This document shows positions 10,698 to 18,783 of a stretch of 42,266 nucleotides of DNA, one piece after another. The stretch spans positions 1 to 42,266 of the forward strand of contig NZ_LRRB01000104.1 of the NCBI RefSeq assembly GCF_001646865.1. Direction: 5' to 3'. Origin of the DNA: Aldersonia kunmingensis. GTDB lineage: Bacteria > Actinomycetota > Actinomycetes > Mycobacteriales > Mycobacteriaceae. The notes below the pieces were generated by a model, which did not search any database, had not been told where the DNA came from, and worked only from the letters and a program-made list of their open reading frames with translations. Position 1 is the first letter of the stretch. Each line of letters starts with the position of its first letter. Both the position numbers and the translations under genes were made by a program.

Positions 10698-12071
10698 ATG
10701 TCTGCGCTACGTCAACTCAGCCTCAATGCCTTCATCTACCCGGCCGGTCACCATGAGGCGGCGTGGCGTCACCCCGCGAGCCAGCCGGACCGGATCTACG
10801 ACATCACCTACTACCAGGAACTCGGCCGTATCGCCGAGGACGCGAAGTTCGATGCGGTCTTCTTCGCCGATATCCCTGCGCTGCACCAGAAGGTCGAGTA
10901 CTCGGTCCCGCTCGGCGTGGAACCGATCACAGCGCTTACTGCAATCGCCGCGGTCACGACCCGTCTCGGCCTGATCGGCACCGCGTCCACGACCTACTAC
11001 GCGCCCTACAATCTCGCCCGCTTGTTCTCGTCGCTCGATCACCTTTCCGGCGGCCGCGCCGGCTGGAACATCGTCACCACCGCGTCGGACCTGGCGGCCG
11101 CGAATTTCGGGCTGGACGGGCACCCCGAGCCGGTCGACCGCTACGCGCGCGCACGTGAGTTCGTCGACGCGGTCATCGCGCTGTGGGACAGCTGGGAGGA
11201 CGACGCGATCGTCCTCGACCGGGCCGCGGGAATCTACGCCGACACCTCGAAGATTCACGAGGTCAACCATTCCGGCGAGCACGTGCGGGTCCGTGGTCGA
11301 TTCAACGCGGCACGCACCCCGCAGGGCCACCCGGTGCTGGTCCAGGCCGGTGCCTCGAACGAGGGGCGCGGGTTCGCCGGACGCTATGCCGAGGCGATCT
11401 TCACCGCACACCAGCGGATCGAGGACGCCCAGGCGTTCTACACCGACATCAAGAAGCGCGCCTCGGAGTTCGGCCGCAACCCCGACCACGTGAAAATCCT
11501 GCCCGGCATCAGCCCATTCATCGCCGACACCGAGTCCGGCGCCAAGGCACTTCAGCGTGAGTTCAACGAACTGACCGTGCCCGAATACGGACTTGCGCAG
11601 TTGGAGCGCGTGTTCGGGCTGCGGCTGGGCCACCTCGATCTCGACGAGCAGGTGCCGCTCGATCTGTTCGCAGGCTCGGGCGATGTCACCGACAACGACC
11701 GCAGCCGGGTGCAGGTTATCGCCGGAATCGTCGAGCGCGAGCGTCCAACCCTGCGCGGATTGCTGCACCGCCTCGCCGGCGGTCGCGGGCACAACGTCGT
11801 CGCGGGCACGCCCGAACAGATCGCCGACATCCTCGAGGAATGGTTCACGAACGGTGCCGCAGACGGTTTCAACGTGATGCCGCCGCTGTACCCGGGCGGC
11901 CTCGAGGTGTTCGCCAGCACCGTCGTTCCGATCCTGCAGGAACGTGGCCTGTTCAGAACCGAGTACACAGGCACCACGCTGCGTGACCACTTCGGGTTGC
12001 CGCGTCCGGAGAGTCAGTTCGCTGGTGCCGGCGAGGTGAGCGAGCCGGAACTCGTCGCGGCCGCCCGGTGA
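10698..12071 (+). CDS. FMN-dependent monooxygenase, NtaA/SnaA/DszA family (copy 2)
   Basis: Paralogue of the preceding monooxygenase. The ATG at 10698 is chosen over ATG 10689 because it gives exactly the same length (457 residues), aligns MSALRQLSLNAF with MTEPRQLNLNAF, and leaves GGTGGA 9 nt upstream. All family blocks are kept: GWNIVTT, ALWDSWEDDAIVLDR, HPVLVQAGASNEGR and FRTEYTGTTLRDHFG. Most differences from copy 1 cluster around residues 58-72 (ADIPALHQKVEYSVPLGV here, ADGPALRQNVEHFAAPGL there) and 310-330, which may mark substrate-contact regions. It overlaps the MFS gene through GTGA, so the two are translated together. A local duplication followed by modest divergence explains the pair. 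Confidence 0.92.
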   Translation: MSALRQLSLNAFIYPAGHHEAAWRHPASQPDRIYDITYYQELGRIAEDAKFDAVFFADIPALHQKVEYSVPLGVEPITALTAIAAVTTRLGLIGTASTTYYAPYNLARLFSSLDHLSGGRAGWNIVTTASDLAAANFGLDGHPEPVDRYARAREFVDAVIALWDSWEDDAIVLDRAAGIYADTSKIHEVNHSGEHVRVRGRFNAARTPQGHPVLVQAGASNEGRGFAGRYAEAIFTAHQRIEDAQAFYTDIKKRASEFGRNPDHVKILPGISPFIADTESGAKALQREFNELTVPEYGLAQLERVFGLRLGHLDLDEQVPLDLFAGSGDVTDNDRSRVQVIAGIVERERPTLRGLLHRLAGGRGHNVVAGTPEQIADILEEWFTNGAADGFNVMPPLYPGGLEVFASTVVPILQERGLFRTEYTGTTLRDHFGLPRPESQFAGAGEVSEPELVAAAR

Positions 12072-13303
12072 GTGGCTGTACCAACGACACAGGAGTAACT
12101 GCCGAACCCGTTCGACTGCGGGCGATGACGCTGCAGGTGTTCGCACCTGCGGCGATCTTCGGCGTCGGTCAGGGCGCGGCGGCACCGGTCTTCGCGCTGC
12201 AGGCCCTCGCGCTCGGCGCATCGCCCGGCCTCGCCGGGCTGATCGTCGCGCTGAGCGGGCTCGGCATGGTGATCGGCGACCTTCCGGCGGGGCGAACGGT
12301 CGCCAGACTCGGCGAGCGCTGGGCCGTCGTGCTCGGTTCGACACTCGGTGCGCTCGGCATGCTGGCCTGCATTCTGGCGAACTCGCTCATCGTGCTCGGA
12401 GCGGGATTGCTCGTCTCCGGCATCGCGGCCGCGGTGTGGGGCCTGGCCCGCCAGTCCTATCTGGTTGCCGCGGTGCCGCCGAACGATCGGGGCCGCGCCC
12501 TGTCCGCCCTTGCGGGCTCGGCGCGGCTCGGGTTCTTCATCGGGCCGTTCCTCGGCGCGGCCGCAGTGCACTTCATCGGGCTCAGCGGCGGGCTGTGGAT
12601 CCAGCTGATCGCGACCATCGCGGCCGGTGCCCTGATGGCGACGCTGCCCGACCCGTCCGATGAACGCACACCGGCAGCGGACTCCGTGTTCGCCGTGGTC
12701 GTCGAGCACCGCAGACTGCTCGCCACTCTCGGTTCGGGCGCGCTGGCAATGGGCGCCGCCCGAGCGGCTCGCAACGCGCTGCTTCCCCTCTGGGCAGCGC
12801 ATATCGGGCTCAGCGCGACAACAACGAGTCTGATCTTCGGCGTCGCCAGCGCGGTCGACGTGCTCATGTCGTACCCGTCCGGCGTGCTGATGGACCGATT
12901 CGGGCGAAGTGCGGTCGCAGTGCCGTCGATGGTCTTGTTCGCCGTTGGCTATCTGATGCTGCCGCTTACCGGCGGTGCGATCACGATGGGGATGGTTGGC
13001 ATCGTGCTCGGGTTCGCGAACGGCCTGAGCAACGGCGTGATCATGACTATCGGCGCGGACGTGGCACCACCCGAACAGCGTGCCGAATTCCTCGGAGCGT
13101 GGCGGCTCATGCACGACGTGGGCATGTTCGCCGGTCCGATCGTGGTGGGGCTGACCAGCGCGGTGAGTGTGCTCGCCGTGGCGGCGGCCGCGATCGCGGG
13201 GGTCTCCGGACTGGGCGCGGCGGCAATGCGGCGGTGGATCATCGATCCGGTGCCGCAGTTCGCGGCACGCGCGCCGGGGTTGGCGGACCTGGAGAAGACG
13301 TGA
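12068..13303 (+). CDS. MFS transporter
   Basis: Twelve-segment major facilitator protein of 411 residues. The start is GTG 12068, overlapping the monooxygenase stop (GTGA); ATG 12125 is a possible internal alternative. The loop 2-3 motif appears as DLPAGRTVARLGERW and the second half has DVLMSYPSGVLMDRFGRSAV. SGIAAAVWGLARQSYL and APPEQRAEFLGAWRLMHDVGM are typical of DHA1-type drug/metabolite exporters. Its coupling to the monooxygenase suggests transport of the substrate or of a reaction product, but direction and substrate cannot be read from the sequence. A weak hairpin follows the gene. Confidence 0.85.
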   Translation: MSGCTNDTGVTAEPVRLRAMTLQVFAPAAIFGVGQGAAAPVFALQALALGASPGLAGLIVALSGLGMVIGDLPAGRTVARLGERWAVVLGSTLGALGMLACILANSLIVLGAGLLVSGIAAAVWGLARQSYLVAAVPPNDRGRALSALAGSARLGFFIGPFLGAAAVHFIGLSGGLWIQLIATIAAGALMATLPDPSDERTPAADSVFAVVVEHRRLLATLGSGALAMGAARAARNALLPLWAAHIGLSATTTSLIFGVASAVDVLMSYPSGVLMDRFGRSAVAVPSMVLFAVGYLMLPLTGGAITMGMVGIVLGFANGLSNGVIMTIGADVAPPEQRAEFLGAWRLMHDVGMFAGPIVVGLTSAVSVLAVAAAAIAGVSGLGAAAMRRWIIDPVPQFAARAPGLADLEKT

Positions 13304-13344
13304 AAAGGGTCGATGCGCTCGATCGCCTCTCGGCGTGTGGCACA

Positions 13345-13374
13345 CCGCAGTTCCAGCCGAACGGAACTCTGCGG
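13345..13374 (+). terminator. Weak hairpin after the MFS gene
   Basis: CCGCAGTTCC (13345-13354) can pair with GGAACTCTGCGG (13363-13374) with a two-base bulge. It lies about 40 bases after the MFS stop in a 186-base gap. No T-run follows, so termination is only suggested. The rest of the gap shows nothing else. Confidence 0.3.
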
Positions 13375-13489
13375 AGGCAAAGGTTTGAGCCCGGGGGATT
13401 CGGAACGCACCGACCCACACGTTTACAACGCATAGGCCGCCTAGCTATTCCAGGGGCGCTGTGACGCTGGGCACCGGCAGACTGGACCC

Positions 13490-13981
13490 GTGCGGCTGCT
13501 GATCATTTCCGACACACACGTGCCCAAGCGTGCGCGCGATTTGCCGACGCCGGTCTGGGACGAGGTCGACCGTGCGGATGTGGTGATCCACGCGGGTGAC
13601 TGGATGAACGTCGACCTGGTCAACGCGCTCGAATCCCGTGCCCGCCTGCTGCTCGCCTGTTGGGGCAACAACGACGGCGCCGACATTCGAGCTCGACTGC
13701 CCGAACGCGCCGATGCCACGCTCGACGGCGTGCGGTTCACCGTCGTGCACGAGACCGGCAACTCGAGCGGACGGGAGCGACGAATGTCGGCCGCCTTTCC
13801 GGACACCGACGTATTGGTGTTCGGGCACAGCCACATTCCGTGGGACACGACGTCTGAGACCGGGCTGCGGTTGCTCAATCCCGGGTCACCGACCGATCGG
13901 AGGCGGCAGCCGTCTTGCACCTACATGACTGCCGTCGTTGCCGACGGGGTGCTGAGTGAGGTTGAGCTGCACCGGCTTTGA
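13490..13981 (+). CDS. Metallophosphoesterase, YfcE/MJ0936 family
   Basis: Small calcineurin-like phosphodiesterase of 163 residues, start GTG 13490. The di-metal site motifs are in order: SDTH (DxH, residues 7-10), HAGDW, the WGNND variant of GNHD, the VVHETGN loop histidine, and GHSHIP near the end, followed by NPGSP. Family members hydrolyse phosphodiesters such as bis-p-nitrophenyl phosphate in vitro, and their physiological substrates are mostly unknown. It stands alone and faces the efflux-pump gene across a 50-base gap with a hairpin. The GNHD histidine is replaced by Asn, which is common in this subfamily. Confidence 0.88.
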   Translation: MRLLIISDTHVPKRARDLPTPVWDEVDRADVVIHAGDWMNVDLVNALESRARLLLACWGNNDGADIRARLPERADATLDGVRFTVVHETGNSSGRERRMSAAFPDTDVLVFGHSHIPWDTTSETGLRLLNPGSPTDRRRQPSCTYMTAVVADGVLSEVELHRL

Positions 13982-13993
13982 TCGGGTCCACAC

Positions 13994-14019
13994 CCAACCG
14001 GCCGATGACGACCGGTTGG
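13994..14019. terminator. Bidirectional hairpin between convergent genes
   Basis: CCAACCGG (13994-14001) and CCGGTTGG (14012-14019) are exact complements around a 10-nt loop. The hairpin sits in the 50 bases between the convergent phosphoesterase and MFS genes, where a shared terminator is expected. It lacks a strong T-run. Confidence 0.5.
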
Positions 14020-14031
14020 ATGCTTCGCCGA

Positions 14032-15528
14032 TCAGCGCAGGCGGATGGCCCGCATTGCCGCGACCGCAAGCACCACCGCGGTGATTGCGGCGGCGACGTG
14101 CATGCCGCTCACGAACGCGCCGTGCATTGCCTCGACAAACCACGCGGGGTTGCCGAGTTCGCCCGCGACCTCGGCCGCGCCACCGAGCGTTTCGCTGGTC
14201 ACCGCCTGCTCCGGCGTCAGCCCCGAAAGGTCGATGCCGCCACGGAACACCGCGAGGACGACACTGCCGAGCACGGCGACACCGGCCGCGGCACCGAGCT
14301 CATAGGCCGTCTCGGCCACCGCCGATGCGGCACCGGCTCGTGCCGGTTCGACCGAGCTCACGACGATGTCGGAGGTCACCGTCAGCGCGGTACCCACACC
14401 GGCGCCGACGAGCACGAATCCGATGACGAAGGCGTTGATGCTGCCGCCCGCCTGGGTGGCGAGCAGGACCGCCGAGCCGAGCGCCGATGTGGCTACGGCC
14501 GAAGCCAGGACGAGACCCGTCCGCAAGCTGCGGAGGAGCCAGGCCGCGCCGATCGAGGCGGCGACGCTCGTCGCAGTGCCGGGCAGCATCGCAAGGCCCG
14601 CCTCGAGAGGTGACAGCCCCGCGACCACCTGCAGGTACTGCGCTCCGAAGAACAGCAGTCCGGCGAGCGCAAACACCGACAGGAAGTCGGTGGTCACCGC
14701 CATGCGGAAGGCGCGGTTGCCGAACAGGCTCAGGTCGAGCATCGGGTCGGTCAGGCTGCGCTGACGCGCTACGAATACCGCGCCGGCCAGCACGCCGAGC
14801 ATCGCCGCGACACCCGCGACAAGGCTCGGGCCGTGTGCCGCAATCTCCTTGATCGCGTACACGATCGGCAGCACAGCGAGCATCGAAAGCGCCGCACTGA
14901 GGATGTCGAACTTGCCCGGCTTCGGATCGCGCGCCTCAGGAATGACCAACGGCCCGAACACGATCAGCGCGAGCATCAGCGGCAGGTTGATCAGGAACAC
15001 CGAGCCCCACCAGAAGTGCTCGAGCAGCCAGCCGCCGAGCAGCGGGCCGACCGCCGCGCCACCACCGGCCATCGCCGCCCACACGGCAATCGCCGTGGTG
15101 CGCTGCCGCGGGTTGGTGAAGATCGCGCGGATCAAGCCGAGTGTCGCGGGCATGAGCGTCGCACCGGCGACACCCTGCAATGCACGTGCGGCGATCAGCA
15201 TTTCGGGGCTGACGGCGAACGCCGCAATCGCCGACGCGACGCCGAATCCGGCGGCGCCGATGAGCAGCAGCCGGCGTCGGCCGATGCGGTCGCCCAGCGT
15301 GCCCATCGTGATGAGCAGGCCGGCGAGCACGAACGAGTAGACGTCGATGATCCACAGCAGCTGCGGCGCAGTCGGCTCCAGGTCGGCGCTGATGAACGGC
15401 AGCGCAACGTCGAGAACGGTGGCGTCGATCGCGATGAGCAGCACCGCGAAGGCGAGCACCACCAGCCCGAGCCATTCCTTTGCCCCGGCTGTTGCGCGCA
15501 CAACGGCGCGCTCGGCCACGACAGTCAT
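14032..15528 (-). CDS. MFS drug-efflux transporter, DHA2 (14-TM, EmrB/QacA-like)
   Basis: Membrane efflux protein of 498 residues; length and segment pattern fit the 14-segment DHA2 family. LVVLAFAVLLIAIDATVLDV opens TM1 with the family's D-x-T motif. The loop 2-3 motif is GTLGDRIGRRRLLL and TM5 carries the antiporter motif GPLLGGWLLE. The N-terminal MTVVAERAVVRATAGAKEW is cytoplasmic. The gene is divergent from a TetR regulator at 15715 with repeated operator-like sequences between them, the standard layout for a drug- or metabolite-induced pump. Substrate unknown. Confidence 0.92.
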   Translation of the reverse strand: MTVVAERAVVRATAGAKEWLGLVVLAFAVLLIAIDATVLDVALPFISADLEPTAPQLLWIIDVYSFVLAGLLITMGTLGDRIGRRRLLLIGAAGFGVASAIAAFAVSPEMLIAARALQGVAGATLMPATLGLIRAIFTNPRQRTTAIAVWAAMAGGGAAVGPLLGGWLLEHFWWGSVFLINLPLMLALIVFGPLVIPEARDPKPGKFDILSAALSMLAVLPIVYAIKEIAAHGPSLVAGVAAMLGVLAGAVFVARQRSLTDPMLDLSLFGNRAFRMAVTTDFLSVFALAGLLFFGAQYLQVVAGLSPLEAGLAMLPGTATSVAASIGAAWLLRSLRTGLVLASAVATSALGSAVLLATQAGGSINAFVIGFVLVGAGVGTALTVTSDIVVSSVEPARAGAASAVAETAYELGAAAGVAVLGSVVLAVFRGGIDLSGLTPEQAVTSETLGGAAEVAGELGNPAWFVEAMHGAFVSGMHVAAAITAVVLAVAAMRAIRLR

Positions 15529-15571
15529 TTCTGCACCTCTCCAAATTGCTCTTCGCCGCGCGCCGATTTCC

Positions 15572-15595
15572 GGAGTGAACGGAAGCGTTCACTCC
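15572..15595. promoter_or_regulatory. Perfect 10+10 inverted repeat, operator near the efflux gene
   Basis: GGAGTGAACG (15572-15581) and CGTTCACTCC (15586-15595) are exact complements separated by GAAG. The GAACG/CGTTC core is a common TetR-type operator shape. It lies 44 bases before the efflux gene start, where it could block transcription. Confidence 0.65.
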
Positions 15596-15604
15596 GTTCA
15601 ACGC

Positions 15605-15619
15605 AACGGATCTTCCGTT
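15605..15619. promoter_or_regulatory. Second short inverted repeat (AACGGA/TCCGTT)
   Basis: AACGGA (15605-15610) and TCCGTT (15614-15619) pair around TCT. It reuses the AACGGA/TCCGTT elements of the neighbouring 24-base palindrome and may be a second binding site of the same regulator. Confidence 0.45.
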
Positions 15620-15644
15620 CACACGGGGTCGGCCAGAGCGCGAG

Positions 15645-15699
15645 TAAACCGTCCAGCCGGTACAGTCAGCCTAGCACTAAACCGTCCAGCCGGTACAGT
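15645..15699. repeat. Exact 22-base direct repeat, two candidate TetR operators
   Basis: The same 22 bases occur at 15645-15666 and 15678-15699, 33 bases apart start to start. Each copy begins TAAACCGTCC and ends CCGGTACAGT, with an ACCG/CGGT dyad inside. The second copy ends 15 bases before the TetR start, and TAGACT (15703-15708) could be the -10 of a nearly leaderless TetR transcript. Binding here would give autoregulation. The 33-base period is about three helical turns, so both sites would lie on the same face of the DNA. Confidence 0.7.
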
Positions 15700-15714
15700 A
15701 GCTAGACTGACGCC

Positions 15715-16272
15715 ATGGCCGCAGGCACCCGCGATCGAATCCTCGACGCCGTCGAACAGTTGCTGCTCGAGCGCGGCGCGCAACAGGTCACGCTGGAAGC
15801 GGTTGCCGCAGCCGCAGGCGTGTCCAAGGGCGGCCTGCTCTACCACTTCAAATCCAAGGACGCGCTGTTCGCGGGGATGGTTCGGCGTCTCGGGGAACGG
15901 GCCGATTCCCAGCTCGCCGAGGCCGTCGAACAGGGCGAATCGGTTGCAGAGTGGTACCTCGCACCCGGCGATTCGACCGACGCGCGCGAGGTCGCACTGT
16001 TCCGCTCGATGCTCGCCGTGATGCGCAGTGTCGACGGCACCGATAGCGAGGTGCAGCAGGCCCTCGTCGAGGTAATGCGGTCGTGGGATTCCGGACTGCA
16101 GCGCGAGATCGACGATCCAGTCCAGGCCGAGATCGTCAGACTGGTCGGCGACGGCATCTACCTCGCCGCCCTGCTCGGACTGCCCGAAAGCGAACCCGTG
16201 CTGCACCGGAAGGTCGTGAAGCGCCTGCTCAGCGCGACCGGCGCGAAACCCATCAAGGCGAAGCGCCCCTAG
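15715..16272 (+). CDS. TetR family transcriptional regulator (efflux locus)
   Basis: Regulator of 185 residues. The N-terminal helix-turn-helix runs through about residues 8-50: RDRILDAVEQLLLERG, then VTLEAVAAAAGVSKGGLLYH and FKSKDALF, a close match to the TetR DNA-binding pattern. The C-terminal ligand domain is variable and contains WDSGLQREIDDPVQAEIVRL. It is divergent from the DHA2 efflux gene with two kinds of repeat between them, so it probably represses the pump and itself until a ligand binds. It might also control the MFS gene that follows 57 bases downstream. Confidence 0.92.
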   Translation: MAAGTRDRILDAVEQLLLERGAQQVTLEAVAAAAGVSKGGLLYHFKSKDALFAGMVRRLGERADSQLAEAVEQGESVAEWYLAPGDSTDAREVALFRSMLAVMRSVDGTDSEVQQALVEVMRSWDSGLQREIDDPVQAEIVRLVGDGIYLAALLGLPESEPVLHRKVVKRLLSATGAKPIKAKRP

Positions 16273-16329
16273 CCCCGCCGCTCATTCCACCCCGCGGCCT
16301 CCGCATCGGTGGAAGAGTTTGTGGTCGTG

Positions 16330-17628
16330 ATGTCGGACCCCACCGACGGTTACACCCGCGCGGCAACGTCGTTCTTCGGCAAGGACACCGCGCGACTCGG
16401 CGGACCCGAGGCCTGGGTCATCTGGCTCCTCGCCACCGCGTTCGTCGTGTGGCTGTTCGCGATCCAGACCGGCTATGCGATCGTCTCGCCACAGATCCAA
16501 GAGGACGCCGGGCTGAGCCTCGCCCAGGTCAGCGCCGCGGCCTCGGTCTACACCGTGTTCTTCGCGATCTTTCAGTTCTTCTCGGGCTCGCTACTCGACC
16601 GATACGGCACCCGACCGCTGCTCGCACTAGCCGTCGCGCTCGTCACGGTCGGTGCCTTCCTCTACGCCGCAACCAGTGGGTTCGGCATGCTCGTGCTCGC
16701 TCAGATCGTCCTGGCTCTCGGTGCGTCCTTCGGCTTCGTCGGCGCCGGCTATGTCGGCGGCAAATGGTTCGACGCCGCCCGGTACGGCCTCATGTTCGGG
16801 TTGGTGCAGATGTGCGCATCGGTGGGGTCGGCGATCGGCCAGCCCACGATCTCCGCGCTGCTCGAGCTGATGACCTGGAAGCAACTACTCGCCGGATTCG
16901 CCTCGGCGGGAGTGTTGCTCACCATCGCGTTCGGCTTTCTCGTCCGCGATCCCGCGCCCGCCCCGGGGACCGCTCGTATCGCCCGTCCCACCACGAATGT
17001 GTGGGTCGGGATCCTGCGCAACCTCCGTGCCTGCATCGGCAATCGGCAGGTCGTGCTGTCCGCGCTTTTCGCCGGGGCGGCGTTCGGCACGATGCTCTCG
17101 GTGGGGGTGCTGTGGGGCCCGCGCGTTCAGGATGCGCGGGGTGCGTCTTCGGGATTCGCGGCTGTACTTACCGCGCTGGCATGGCTGGGTATGGCGTTCG
17201 GTGCTCCACTGGTCAACGTGGTCTCGAACCGGTGGCACAGCCGCCGCCGCCCCGCAGTGATCGGTCTGCTCTTACAAGCAGTCGCCGTCACGCTCTTCAT
17301 CTACGGCCCGGCGAACGGTCCAGGCGCGAGCATGGTGGTCATGTTCGCCGTTGGCCTGTTCGCCGGAACGCACATGCTCGGATTCACCGTCGCCGGAGAA
17401 TCCGTGTCGCCCAACCTGATCGGCAGCTCTGCGGCCGTCGTCAACGGTGTCTGCTTCATCGTCGGCGGTGCACTGCAGGTGATCCCGGGTTATCTGCTGC
17501 CGAACGATCCCACTCTCGGCGATTTCCGTGCGGCGCTGTGGGTCATGCCCGTGGTGCTGGTGCTTGGTGCGCTCGCGGCGCTCGCTCTGCGCGATTCCAT
17601 CCCCGGCAAAGCGGCAGATCCCGGCTAG
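16330..17628 (+). CDS. MFS transporter (OxlT/NarK-like layout)
   Basis: Twelve-segment major facilitator protein of 432 residues from ATG 16330; an upstream GTG at 16309 would add seven residues. GGAAGAG lies about 12 nt before the ATG. After a 30-residue cytoplasmic start, WVIWLLATAFVVWLFAIQTG forms TM1. The loop 2-3 motif is GSLLDRYGTRPLL. TM4-5 has GASFGFVGAGYVGGKWFDAAR followed by YGLMFGLVQMCASVGSAIG, a pattern seen in organic-anion and nitrate/oxalate-type MFS carriers. No substrate can be assigned. Its TAG stop shares a CTAG with the stop of the convergent metallopeptidase gene. Confidence 0.85.
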   Translation: MSDPTDGYTRAATSFFGKDTARLGGPEAWVIWLLATAFVVWLFAIQTGYAIVSPQIQEDAGLSLAQVSAAASVYTVFFAIFQFFSGSLLDRYGTRPLLALAVALVTVGAFLYAATSGFGMLVLAQIVLALGASFGFVGAGYVGGKWFDAARYGLMFGLVQMCASVGSAIGQPTISALLELMTWKQLLAGFASAGVLLTIAFGFLVRDPAPAPGTARIARPTTNVWVGILRNLRACIGNRQVVLSALFAGAAFGTMLSVGVLWGPRVQDARGASSGFAAVLTALAWLGMAFGAPLVNVVSNRWHSRRRPAVIGLLLQAVAVTLFIYGPANGPGASMVVMFAVGLFAGTHMLGFTVAGESVSPNLIGSSAAVVNGVCFIVGGALQVIPGYLLPNDPTLGDFRAALWVMPVVLVLGALAALALRDSIPGKAADPG

Positions 17629-18686
17629 CGAGCGCCGGACACATTTCTGTCTGCGGCGTGCCGAACGACGTCATGTACAAAGGAAATCTTCTCCGCGACA
17701 ACACCGTTGATCTCGAACGGGTACAGGTCGGATTTACCCATCGACCGGTTCACGAGGTTGAAGAACACGGTGGCGCAGGTCCAGTCCCACAGCATCCGGT
17801 CGGCGTTCTCGCCTCGGTAGCTACGCTGCGGCACGACGTCCGAAATCGGGTATCCCCGTTGCGGATTCGCGTGCCAGACCACCTCGGCCTCGGCGGTTGT
17901 CTGCAGCGTGTCGGTGATGTGCAGATAGTGCGCGAAGCATTCGGCGAAGTCCTCCCACGGGTGCATCGTCGCGTACTCGGAGATGTACGCCCTGCGCCAG
18001 TCCTCCGGGGCACCGAACTCGTAATGCCGGTCCAGCGCGTCGGAGTAGCTCGCGCGCTCGTCGCCGAAGAGTTCCCGGCAGCGGTCGAGCAAAGCCCCGT
18101 CACGGACGAGGACCGCCTGGTAGTAGTGGCCGATCTCGTGCCGAAAGTGCCCGAGCATGGTCCGGTACGGCTCACCGAGTGCGACGCGTAGGCGCTCCCG
18201 GTAGTCGTCGAGGGTCTCGACCAGGTCGATGGTGATCACGCCGTTGGCGTGACCGATGAGGACCTTCTCATTGTTCGAGTACGTCGAGAGCAGGTCGAAG
18301 GCCAGTCCGCCGTCACGGTCGTAGAACGGAGTGATCGGCAACTCGAGATCACGCAACTGGAAGACCAACCGGCGCAATGCCGTTCGCGCCTCGGCAAGCT
18401 TCTCCATGGCGATCGTGTCATCCGAATCGGGTCGGCGACGGACCAGTGAACAGGCCAGGCACAGCGGGGTCCCCGAGTCGTCGGCCACCAGCCAATTGCA
18501 CAACCAGTGCCGGTTCGAGCAGGCATGCCAGCCGCTGCCGTCGACGGTCACCGCGCCGTTTTCGCCTTCGACGAGCACCATGGATTCGCTCGGCAGGTGC
18601 AGTGCGACCTCGCAGCCACACCATTTGCAGGACTTGTCCTCGAACGCAACGAACCCGCGGCAACGGGGGCAAGCGAATGCGATCAT
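17625..18686 (-). CDS. Zinc-ribbon putative zinc metallopeptidase
   Basis: Protein of 353 residues in the putative zinc-binding metallo-peptidase family (zinc-ribbon plus HExxH domain; Pfam name recalled as Peptidase_Mx/DUF2248). The N-terminal ribbon has CPRC (residues 6-9) and CKWC (20-23), followed by further cysteines at CSNRHWLC and CLAC. The catalytic-type motif HEIGHYY is at about 183-189, with E184 as expected base. A glutamate in WEDFAECFAHYLHI near 255 may be the third zinc ligand. No signal peptide is visible, so it is probably cytosolic. It is convergent with, and shares four bases with, the MFS gene. The biological substrate is unknown. Confidence 0.85.
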   Translation of the reverse strand: MIAFACPRCRGFVAFEDKSCKWCGCEVALHLPSESMVLVEGENGAVTVDGSGWHACSNRHWLCNWLVADDSGTPLCLACSLVRRRPDSDDTIAMEKLAEARTALRRLVFQLRDLELPITPFYDRDGGLAFDLLSTYSNNEKVLIGHANGVITIDLVETLDDYRERLRVALGEPYRTMLGHFRHEIGHYYQAVLVRDGALLDRCRELFGDERASYSDALDRHYEFGAPEDWRRAYISEYATMHPWEDFAECFAHYLHITDTLQTTAEAEVVWHANPQRGYPISDVVPQRSYRGENADRMLWDWTCATVFFNLVNRSMGKSDLYPFEINGVVAEKISFVHDVVRHAADRNVSGAR

Positions 18687-18783
18687 CGGGCCTCACTCGT
18701 CTGCCCGCCCGCGGCGGGCTCGGCCCAGTCTTGCACGCAGCAGCGCGCCGCGCGGGCCAACAATCGGCCGGGCCGAATCTCGT

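Noticed and set aside
10707-12344. 545-codon minus-strand frame
   Set aside because: Covered by the second monooxygenase and the start of the MFS gene on the plus strand.
16083-18191. 702-codon plus-strand frame
   Set aside because: Runs through the end of the TetR gene, the MFS gene in another frame and the antisense of the metallopeptidase; Arg-rich shadow.
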